Source of the DNA: UBA1926 sp002337215 | Lineage (GTDB): Bacteria; Planctomycetota; Phycisphaerae; Phycisphaerales; UBA1924 | Assembly: GCA_963973795.1 (NCBI GenBank) | Contig: CAXBAF010000021.1 | Location: 8,059-72,058 of the forward strand | DNA: 64,000 nucleotides | Direction of reading: 5' to 3' | Shown: in pieces, positions 21,001-27,104 of the stretch | Position numbering within the stretch: position 1 is the stretch's first letter | How the letters are laid out: every line of letters starts with the position of its first letter | Translations under genes and position numbers: made by a program | Notes under the pieces: model-generated | What the model saw: the letters and a program-made list of their open reading frames with translations, nothing else | The model's database searches: none | Told to the model about the DNA's origin: nothing

Positions 21001-22306
21001 GCTGCCGATCAGGAGCCCGATCGCCCGGTTCCCGCTCGGACTTTCGATCGACTCGCGCGACGGCCAGCCCATCGCGGTGTTCACCACACCGCAAGCCGAG
21101 GGGGCGCGGGAACGGCTCGATCAGTTTGCAAATCAGTTCCAAGCGTGCCTGCGCCGATTGGATTCAGGAACGGAATTGCCTCGCGGCGGCTCATCGGAGC
21201 GATCCTCCGAACCGCAGGCGCGGGTGGCACGCGACGGCGCTTCTCTGGACGCGCCCGAATCGGCACCACGGAGATCCGGGTCTGTTGACGCACGGCGGAT
21301 CGCTCACGACGCTTGGGTGATGGTGCTCGGGGTGTCCCCGGCGAGCGATCTGACGCATTTCTTTGATTCGGGGGGGCATTCGTTGCTCCTTCTCCGTCTC
21401 GCCGCGCGGATCCGGGTTGTCGCCGACGCGGAGATCCCGCTGGGCGCATTTCTCGACGAGCCCACGTTCGGGAAGCTGGTGTCACTCGTCGCGAGGCACG
21501 TCTCGGGCAAGACAAGCAACGGGGAAGCCGGGTTCCACATCGAAGAGTTCGGCGAAGGCGAGCGGGTGGTCGTGTGCATACCCGGTGCCTTTGGTCGGCC
21601 GATATCGTTCGGCCGGCTGGCCGAGGAGTTCGCACACCGCGATTCGGGTGTCAGGCTCCGGTGCTACAACGTCTACGACGCGATGTCAGGACGGCCGGTC
21701 CCCGAGGGGTTCGAACTTGTCCTCTCTCAGCTCGCACGGGATTTCGACCGGCCGGAGACAGCAGGGATGCTCGGCTTCTGCGCCGGCGGGCTCTACCCAC
21801 TCTTCCTTGGGGCATTGGCAGAATCCCGGATGCGGAGGCTCCGTCTCTGGATGTTGAACGTCTTCGCGACCGAATCGCCCGATGAATGGCTCTCGCTCCG
21901 TGTGCAGAGCCTGCGAGATGCGGCGCTCGATCCCGCGGGAATGCCCGCGGCGGTCCGCGATAGCCTCGTGACACTCTGGCGCATGGCGATGGTCCGCCTC
22001 CGCGGGAGCGAAGAAGGGGTCAGTGCCGATCAGTTCACGCACGCAGAGTTCCAGAAGGTGCTCGCCCGGCGCGGTCTCGGGATCTGGCGAGGCGGATCCA
22101 CCGTGCTCATCGCGGGCCGAAAGCCGGTGTGGCGAACCTACTACCGAAACAGCCGGTTGAACGGCCTGGCCGAGAAACTGCAGGGGCCGACCCGGACTGT
22201 TGTTCTGCCGCTGATGCACCACGAAGTACTCACGAGCGGGGCCGCCGTGATCGCTGCCGAGATACACCGCGACATCGAAGCCGCGGGACGCGAGGGGACG
22301 GCGTGA
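18071..22306 (+). CDS. Nonribosomal peptide synthetase, A-T-C-T-TE, with Cys thioesterase
   Basis: The product has 1,411 residues. The adenylation domain (1-510) has core motifs FTSGTTGEPKG (164-174), GYGPTE (301-306), YRTGD (387-391) and catalytic Lys499 (PNGKAD). Carrier 1 has Ser563 (EIGGHSL). The condensation-like domain (about 620-1030) has QHIAIDE (756-762) where HHxxxDG is expected. Carrier 2 has Ser1104 (DSGGHSL). The thioesterase (about 1150-1411) has GFCAGG with Cys1237 in the nucleophile position and His1383/1384 near the end. Only one A domain serves two carriers, so carrier 2 must be loaded in trans or by the same A domain. By-eye specificity positions read roughly D-A-L-W-L-G-G-T-F-K, from which I assign no substrate. 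The ATG follows GGGGAG. It is coupled to a phosphopantetheinyl transferase; the product is unknown. Confidence 0.9.
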   Translation: MSDAGQRPRTNRAGDVIAQFVARAHQHPDRIAIFEDAEAITYDELERRSRAVAAGLQQRGLVPGDRVVVALGRSIDFVTAVLGVVRAGAVYVPVDPCWPAERRRTLDRIADPAFTVSAGAGDGAGIGDGNESSSVAELVSAGQGRSGVFDDSSAKPDDPIYVMFTSGTTGEPKGVVVAHRAVSRLVIDPDFLDTDGERTWLHLAATSFDAATLEIWMPLVRGHAIAVVPDAVPSLDRIAGVIATHGVTDAWLTASLFNAMVDFRLDAFENVRQVLTGGERISPDHAGRFLAQWPGLRLINGYGPTENTTFTCCHTIDSDDTSRPEGVPIGRPIRGTRIRIVDAGLNDVTDGTPGELLAGGEGVALGYLGDDDLTARRFVEQGGETWYRTGDLVCRDGPDEPVVYLGRRDRQVKVRGHRIELDEVERVLCEHPGVASAFAAAVGEQADERELVAAVELAHDAPGFPIETLRVWALDRAPKPIVPDRVMVLERVPVGPNGKADRDAIRSLLTAGHGDRESAPADRIADWQVPEEAWQRFASLVAETLPGAPISPDDRFVEIGGHSLAALRLAAAVQAQHRVDLPLADILGPKHLGALALTLDGLMEVERATPSTDATPRIEGDPLRATSIQRQFFFENAVDPTGVAYLEFAGFVVESGEFSPERMADAFSRLVSRHEALRTRLVLRGDALIQEIDPAGSDAMRRVTVHQDFGSTRSDDLASVLRAAVSRPFDLEHEWPVRLDLFQIERSEWAVVLAFQHIAIDEWSLRIAAEELALLYDDPDASLEPAPQYLSYSLQEAAGIARGHAEQSANRLMTIGRPTMQLGRAPAQAIDRAIAWPDRDGCHELCARLGVTPTALSCGLYAAAIASVTGLDRVAILTPVSRRLDLGLQRVVGCCNMMHALVIDTPDPASASGLDRIIISASSAIVNAYTDAPVPFDAVARILHKHGVRDHAAVPFGFAYETNPPFCPAFSSIRVRPLPIRSPIARFPLGLSIDSRDGQPIAVFTTPQAEGARERLDQFANQFQACLRRLDSGTELPRGGSSERSSEPQARVARDGASLDAPESAPRRSGSVDARRIAHDAWVMVLGVSPASDLTHFFDSGGHSLLLLRLAARIRVVADAEIPLGAFLDEPTFGKLVSLVARHVSGKTSNGEAGFHIEEFGEGERVVVCIPGAFGRPISFGRLAEEFAHRDSGVRLRCYNVYDAMSGRPVPEGFELVLSQLARDFDRPETAGMLGFCAGGLYPLFLGALAESRMRRLRLWMLNVFATESPDEWLSLRVQSLRDAALDPAGMPAAVRDSLVTLWRMAMVRLRGSEEGVSADQFTHAEFQKVLARRGLGIWRGGSTVLIAGRKPVWRTYYRNSRLNGLAEKLQGPTRTVVLPLMHHEVLTSGAAVIAAEIHRDIEAAGREGTA

Positions 22307-22935
22307 AGTCGGTCAATCCAGGCGGGGCGTTCCGACTCGGTTCGGCGTGGACACCACTTCCCGAGCCGGCGGCGTGGTTCTCGATCCTGCCTACCGGTGT
22401 TCCCCGTCGGTCGCTCACAACCGGGAATGCGGCATTCTGGAGGCCCCATCTCGCGGCGGGACTCGGGCGTACCCCCGACGATGTTCGCATCGAAGCGCCC
22501 ACCGGCCAACCACCGAGCTGCAGGGTGGACGGCGTGGATCGTCCGATGAGCTATGCGACGACCGACGGCTGGCGAGCGTGTGCGATCTCGATGTCATCGC
22601 GGATCGGAATCGACATCGAAATGCCACGCGAGTTCCCGGAACTCTCGGCGATGTTCGAGCGAGCGGGGGCTCCGGCGTCGTTCCTCGACGCGGCCTCTGG
22701 GTTCGGATGGACACCGGCTGTCACGTTCGCCCGCCTCTGGACCGCCAAGGAGGCGGTGCTCAAGGCCGAGGGCGTCGGGCTTCAAACCGACCCACGCCGT
22801 GTCGAGATCCGACCCGACTCAGAAACAGCCGCGAGCGGGCGGTTCGGGCAACAGGGCTGGACACTGCGATGGGCTGTTTCCGACGAGGCGATCGTGGCGA
22901 TCGCCTTGCCCGCAAAACGACAATCGACTGCCTAG
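22303..22935 (+). CDS. Sfp-type 4'-phosphopantetheinyl transferase
   Basis: The product has 210 residues with the two hallmark motifs of the family: GIDIE (102-106, Mg-binding Asp/Glu) and WTAKEAVLK (146-154). It transfers phosphopantetheine from CoA to carrier-protein serines and so should activate Ser563 and Ser1104 of the adjacent NRPS. The GTG start overlaps the NRPS stop by four bases (GTGA), which implies translational coupling and a dedicated partner. The segment where many Sfp proteins have an (F/L)SHS motif reads MSYATTDGW here, so the usual His is absent. Confidence 0.85.
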   Translation: MKSVNPGGAFRLGSAWTPLPEPAAWFSILPTGVPRRSLTTGNAAFWRPHLAAGLGRTPDDVRIEAPTGQPPSCRVDGVDRPMSYATTDGWRACAISMSSRIGIDIEMPREFPELSAMFERAGAPASFLDAASGFGWTPAVTFARLWTAKEAVLKAEGVGLQTDPRRVEIRPDSETAASGRFGQQGWTLRWAVSDEAIVAIALPAKRQSTA

Positions 22936-22946
22936 GGGCAGTCGAT
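22923..22946. terminator. Hairpin between convergent genes (possible bidirectional terminator)
   Basis: A perfect 10-bp stem (ATCGACTGCC / GGCAGTCGAT) with a TAGG loop overlaps the end of the transferase gene. On the minus strand it is followed by TGTCGTTTTG, which gives a weak terminator for the gene on the right. Confidence 0.6.
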
Positions 22947-22978
22947 GGATTAGAACCTTGGTTATCGAGCCGACCGGA

Positions 22979-23455
22979 TCATCGCCGACGGCGGGAGCCG
23001 ACACCGACGATCGCGAGCCCGGCAACGCCGAGCAGTCCGGCGGAGGGCAGCGGAACGACCGTCATCTTTGTGAACTCTTCGCCGATCTGATCGATGCTGC
23101 CACCGTTCGGATGAATCCCGCTCAGACGCCCCGACACGGTCAACTCATTCGAGCTGTTCGAGGGCCCCGCGGTTCCACCGAGGCTGTCTTCAAGATCGCT
23201 GAGCGAGGCCTCGGACTTGTCGGACCATGCGAGTGCGGGGCTCGTCGTTGAAAGAAACAGACCGACATCGAATGCGCTGAAACGATCACGCGAACGATCG
23301 GTCGCCGCGTCCGAAAGCTCCACGCCGACGACAGCGATCTGCGGGAGCGGGAGATCGCGGATCGACAGGGCACCGGATGCCAGACTGCTGCTACCAGCAA
23401 GCCCGGCCGAGGCAGCAATGCACAGTGTCAATATGGAGGTCATCTCACTTCTCAT
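22979..23455 (-). CDS. Small VPLP-CTERM exosortase-substrate protein
   Basis: The product is about 158 residues, with a hydrophobic leader (ILTLCIAASAGLAG), a Ser/Asp-rich body and the C-terminal sorting signal VPLPSAG + hydrophobic helix + GSRRRR. No known enzyme domain is visible. The start is uncertain: ATG at 23455 is used, ATG at 23443 and one at 23497 are alternatives, and none has a strong ribosome site. It is convergent to the NRPS operon and probably a surface protein of the exosortase pathway. Confidence 0.75.
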   Translation of the reverse strand: MRSEMTSILTLCIAASAGLAGSSSLASGALSIRDLPLPQIAVVGVELSDAATDRSRDRFSAFDVGLFLSTTSPALAWSDKSEASLSDLEDSLGGTAGPSNSSNELTVSGRLSGIHPNGGSIDQIGEEFTKMTVVPLPSAGLLGVAGLAIVGVGSRRRR

Positions 23456-23816
23456 TCCACTGCACTCTACGCGAGCAGGAGCGATTGGACTTGTCAACTC
23501 GTTAGTATTCGACGTTTTCGGTACAAATTCGTGCGGTGTGAACCATGTTCAGGGGATGGTACGGGGGCTCTGTTTGTGCAGGTCCAAGAACCGTCGATGT
23601 CGGCGGCATGTCCGAAAGGGAGGTTGCCATTCTCCGCTTGGATTCGACTGTTCTCATCGGGACCACGGCCACACCGCCGGGGTCCTCGTGGGCCCCCGCT
23701 TTGGGTGTTCTTCAAATCGCAAGACACGACGTCCGTTCGTTCATTGATCAATCTTCCGAGGGCCGTTTCGTATCGGTCCGGGCGGAAATGGTCCCCGCGA
23801 TCTGGAGGGCTCGGCC
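23456..23816. other. Intergenic region with no convincing gene
   Basis: About 360 bases lie between a leftward VPLP-CTERM gene and the rightward beta-helix gene. Short open frames exist but have no ribosome site or family resemblance. It probably holds both promoters. A TTGACA hexamer is present on the minus strand near 23492-23497, without a clear -10 partner. Confidence 0.5.
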
Positions 23817-25007
23817 TTGCTTACTCCCCAACTCAACACACGACTCGGCCTCCTTTTCTTCAGCACCCTTGCCGGCGCCGCCTACGCCGAGACGATCAAT
23901 GTCCCTGGCAACTATGCCAACCTTCATGATGCCGTCCAAGCCGCCCAGCCGGGCGACGAGATCCTCGTCGGGCCCGGCGAACACGCCGCGGGCGTTTCGA
24001 TCAGCAAATCCATCACCGTCCGGAGCCACGCGGGCCCTGAGCAGACGACGCTCGTCGGATCAGGCGACGGTCCCGTTGTTCAGCTCGAAGCGGGCCCGAA
24101 CGGCGGGGGCACGCTCGTCGGGTTCACGATCACGAACGGCTCGGGACACAACGGTGGCGGGCTCTTTCTTTCGGGCGACGTCGCGGTCATCGACTGCACG
24201 GTGTCGGGCAACCAAGCACAGAACGGCGGGGGAGCGTTCCTTGTCGGGTCGCCGGTGCTCTCGGATGTCCGCTTCTTCAGCAACCAGGCGGAGAACGGTG
24301 GGGCGGTCTTCCTCTCCCCCGACGCGACCGCCATTCTTGATGTATGCGACTTCTTCGACAACAGCGCCGTGTCGGGTGGGGCGGTCTACATCAGCCCCCG
24401 TGGCAGCCGAACCACCTTCGCGACCATCGGTGCCGGTGCCTTCGACGATAACGCGGCCAATGACGGCGCGGCGATCTACGCCCGTATGAGCGGCTTTGAC
24501 ATCGTTGAGGCCAACTTCAACAACAACTTCGCCGCGGCCAGGGGCGGCGCCATCTTCGCGGCCGACGGGGAGTTTTCATCGATCGCGTCGGCGACGATCC
24601 GGAACGGCGAGGCCGACGAGGGAGGCGCGATCTACCTCGACGGCTTCGGCGAGTTCCGCATCCAGGACTGCGAGATCTCAGAGAACACCGCATCGGATTG
24701 GGACGCCGCGGTGTCGGTCCGAGACAGCCACGAGCTTGCGGTTCAGGGCACATCGATCTGGGGCAATAGCCCTGAGCCCATCAGCGGGGACTGGAACGAC
24801 CTTGGGTCGAACTCGTTCGACGCACCGCAGCTCTGCGTGGTCGACTTTGCGGCCCCGCACGGCGTGATCGATATCCAGGACCTCATGCTCTTCGTCAACC
24901 TGTTCACGAGCCGGGACCCCGCGGCGGACCTCGCGGCCCCGACCGGCATGCATGACCTCAACGACCTGATCGTCTTCATTAACCTCTACTTCGGCGGTTG
25001 CGAATAG
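23817..25007 (+). CDS. Secreted parallel beta-helix protein with dockerin-like tail
   Basis: The product has 396 residues: a signal peptide (about 1-24, ending AYA), then INVPGNYANLHDAVQAA, which is the usual opening of right-handed beta-helix proteins, and NGGGAFL/NGGAVFL/SGGAVYI-type repeats as in chlamydial-polymorphic-protein-like surface proteins. Residues about 335-396 carry two dockerin-like half repeats (GVIDIQDLMLFVNLF and MHDLNDLIVFINLYFGGCE). The start is TTG at 23817 with GGAGG nine bases upstream; no ATG fits the signal peptide. It has no VPLP signal, so it is probably retained at the surface by the dockerin-like tail or another route. Confidence 0.85.
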   Translation: MLTPQLNTRLGLLFFSTLAGAAYAETINVPGNYANLHDAVQAAQPGDEILVGPGEHAAGVSISKSITVRSHAGPEQTTLVGSGDGPVVQLEAGPNGGGTLVGFTITNGSGHNGGGLFLSGDVAVIDCTVSGNQAQNGGGAFLVGSPVLSDVRFFSNQAENGGAVFLSPDATAILDVCDFFDNSAVSGGAVYISPRGSRTTFATIGAGAFDDNAANDGAAIYARMSGFDIVEANFNNNFAAARGGAIFAADGEFSSIASATIRNGEADEGGAIYLDGFGEFRIQDCEISENTASDWDAAVSVRDSHELAVQGTSIWGNSPEPISGDWNDLGSNSFDAPQLCVVDFAAPHGVIDIQDLMLFVNLFTSRDPAADLAAPTGMHDLNDLIVFINLYFGGCE

Positions 25008-25061
25008 TCGCACGGGACCGCAGCGCGGCTTGATCCCACGCACCGTCCGACAAGTTCAGAT

Positions 25062-25091
25062 AAAAAAACAACCCGCCGGAAGGCGGGTTGT
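25062..25091 (-). terminator. Terminator of thioester-like VPLP-CTERM gene 1
   Basis: A CAACCCGCC / GGCGGGTTG stem with a short loop is followed by TTTTTTTA on the minus strand, 30 bases past the stop. Confidence 0.88.
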
Positions 25092-25120
25092 GTGGTTTTG
25101 AAGATTCGAGCCGCGGTCGG

Positions 25121-25801
25121 TTAGCGGCGGCGGCGGATCGCGATGCCGGCAAGGCCAAGCGCCGCGAGGGCACCAGCCTGGGGCAGCGGGACGAGCACGA
25201 GCACGTCCTGCGAATTGGCATCGCTGCCGACACGGTACATGTTCAGAATGCGAACCCGATCGCCGAGGCCGGAGTCGGCGAGCTGCTGGGCGAGCGTGTC
25301 GACGTAGTAGTTCGCGAGGGCGACGACATCGGCGTTCGACGAGGTGTTCTCGATCGTCCGCTCCTGCTCGATCTCCCAGATCGCCGCTTGGAGAGCTTCA
25401 GCAGAGCGCTTGCGGTTCAGGTTGCCATTGGTGCCGCCGTCGCCGTTGTTGTCGAAGTCATAGTTCGCCAGCGTGCCGTTGGCGAACGCTTCATACAACG
25501 CCGCGGTGCGAGCGTCGAGCGGATCGGGGTTTCCGCCGCCGATACCACCGTTCACCGCTGCGGTGTTGATGTCGAAGGTGTACTGGGCACCAGGAGACAG
25601 CGACTCGTTGAGCTCGACGCAGAACGTCTGGAAATTCCCGAACAGACGAGGGCCGGCAACGCCGGTCATGTCGAACTCGCCGCCGCCGTTGTTACCACCG
25701 AAAGGCGCGGTGCCGTTGAACATCACCGTACCGTCGGAACCAGCGCCAGAGGCCATTGTGGCCAAGCTGGCGACGCATAGCAGTGTGACAGTCTTTTTCA
25801 T
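25121..25801 (-). CDS. VPLP-CTERM protein with putative thioester domain, copy 1
   Basis: The product has 226 residues: a signal peptide (1-20) from MKKTVTLLC, a body of about 180 residues, then VPLPQAG (204-210), a hydrophobic helix and IRRRR. The body has Cys61 in TFCVELNE and Gln138 in ALQAAIWEIEQ. In thioester (TED) domains of Gram-positive adhesins an (F/Y)C motif and a Q.AIW motif supply the two residues that form an internal Cys-Gln thioester, so this may be a covalent-adhesion surface protein. The start has GGGGAG 9 bases upstream and a sigma70-like promoter about 96 bases further on. A close paralogue lies directly upstream in tandem. Confidence 0.85.
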   Translation of the reverse strand: MKKTVTLLCVASLATMASGAGSDGTVMFNGTAPFGGNNGGGEFDMTGVAGPRLFGNFQTFCVELNESLSPGAQYTFDINTAAVNGGIGGGNPDPLDARTAALYEAFANGTLANYDFDNNGDGGTNGNLNRKRSAEALQAAIWEIEQERTIENTSSNADVVALANYYVDTLAQQLADSGLGDRVRILNMYRVGSDANSQDVLVLVPLPQAGALAALGLAGIAIRRRR

Positions 25802-25896
25802 AATACTCACTCCCCGTGTATGACCCATACAAGGCGTTCTTCTCTTACCGGCACCGTGCACCCCTGCACTGCGCCCACCACATTGGTGTACATTGA

Positions 25897-25924
25897 ATTA
25901 TGCAGACCTTGCGAGATGACTCAA
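25897..25924 (-). promoter_or_regulatory. Sigma70-like promoter of thioester-like gene 1
   Basis: On the minus strand TTGAGT (-35, 4 of 6) and CATAAT (-10, 5 of 6) are separated by 16 bases in an AT-richer stretch about 100 bases upstream of the start codon. Confidence 0.55.
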
Positions 25925-26106
25925 GATCAGGATCCGAATTTTTTCGGACTTGGTAACGCGCAAGAGATGCCGGATTCCGTAAGTCTCTGATAAAAATGCA
26001 ATTAGGCGGGATTTTTTCGGGTTCCGACCGTGGGCGAGCAGAAAAAAGAAGCGACAGAAATCACCCGAATGGGTGTACTCGTTGCGATATCGAGCCGGAT
26101 CAGCCC

Positions 26107-26137
26107 ATAAAAAAAGCCCGCCGAGAATGGCGGGCTC
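26107..26137 (-). terminator. Terminator of thioester-like VPLP-CTERM gene 2
   Basis: An AGCCCGCC / GGCGGGCT stem with a GAGAAT loop is followed by seven T on the minus strand, 33 bases past the stop. Confidence 0.88.
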
Positions 26138-26169
26138 CTTGAATTATAGTCGATACCGTTCGGCTTGGT

Positions 26170-26856
26170 TTAGCGACGGGTGCGACGACGGACGGCGATT
26201 CCCGCGAGGCCCATCGCGGCGAGGGCGCCGGCCTGGGGAAGCGGGATCAGCACCAGAATGTCCTGCGAGGCTGCTCCGTTGCTGAGACGGTACATGTTGA
26301 GGATGCGGACGCGGGCGCCAAGGCCGGCGTCGGCGAGCTGCTGAGCGAGAACGTCCACGTAGTAGTTCGCGAGGTCGCGGACGTCCTGGCGGTTGGTCGT
26401 GTTCTCGATCGTGCGCTCCTGCTCGAGCTCCCAGATCGCGGCCTGGAGGGCTTCGCCGCTCCGCTGGCGGTTCAGGTTGCTGTTCAGGCCGCCGTCGCCG
26501 TCATTGTCAAAGTCATAGCTCGCCAGCGTGCCGTTGGCGAATGCCTCGTACAGCGCCGCAGTGCGGGCGTCGAGCGGGTCGGGGTTGCCGCCGCCAACGC
26601 CGCCGTTGGTGGCAGCGGTGTTGATGTCAAAGGAGTAGCTGGCGCCGGGCGACAGCGACTCGTTGAGCTCAAGGCAGAAGCTCTGGAAATTCCCGAAAAG
26701 CCGGGGTCCGGAGACGCCGGTCATCGAGAATTCACCGCCGCCGTTGGCGCCGCCGAACGGGGCTGTGCCGTTGAACCTCACCACGCCGTCGGATCCGGCG
26801 GCGGATGCCAAAGTCGCGAGGCCTGCGAGGCACGCAAGGGTCATGCTCTTCTTCAT
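26170..26856 (-). CDS. IPLP-CTERM protein with putative thioester domain, copy 2
   Basis: The product has 228 residues and is a tandem paralogue of the gene at 25121-25801, collinear along its whole length. The same key residues sit at the same positions: Cys61 in SFCLELNE and Gln138 in ALQAAIWELEQ. The sorting signal reads IPLPQAG + hydrophobic helix + VRRRTRR, two residues longer than copy 1. A signal peptide (1-20) starts at MKKSMTLAC; GGAAGGA lies upstream of this ATG, while a longer in-frame extension lacks a site. Each copy has its own terminator, so they are separate units. Likely a surface protein anchored through the exosortase. Confidence 0.85.
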   Translation of the reverse strand: MKKSMTLACLAGLATLASAAGSDGVVRFNGTAPFGGANGGGEFSMTGVSGPRLFGNFQSFCLELNESLSPGASYSFDINTAATNGGVGGGNPDPLDARTAALYEAFANGTLASYDFDNDGDGGLNSNLNRQRSGEALQAAIWELEQERTIENTTNRQDVRDLANYYVDVLAQQLADAGLGARVRILNMYRLSNGAASQDILVLIPLPQAGALAAMGLAGIAVRRRTRR

Positions 26857-26891
26857 ATCTCTTCGTCCTTCCTGAGGGGGCCGATTCTGGA

Positions 26892-26905
26892 ACCCAGATC
26901 TGGGT
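26892..26905. promoter_or_regulatory. 14-bp perfect palindrome upstream of copy 2
   Basis: ACCCAGATCTGGGT is a perfect palindrome 36 bases before the start codon and next to an AT-rich TTAAATATG stretch that could be a -10 region. The position fits an operator or an mRNA 5' hairpin. Confidence 0.4.
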
Positions 26906-27104
26906 ACATATTTAACGCCGATCAGGAGGGATGCTCTCTTCTCCTCGAGATCGTCTCTCCAAAGATAAACGCGAACCGCCGTCGCGTTCAACGCGTTGCG
27001 CTGTTAAAAGTCGAAATCGATCAGATTTGGCCTAAAAAGCGTCAGAATAGAGATTTATCGGCCTCGTTACGACCGCTGTAGTGCCACACGAATGCGGGAT
27101 CTCG

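Noticed and set aside
23545..24489. Plus-strand frame overlapping the beta-helix gene
   Set aside because: Ser/Arg/Thr-rich out-of-frame shadow; the TTG frame has a signal peptide, repeats and a dockerin-like tail.
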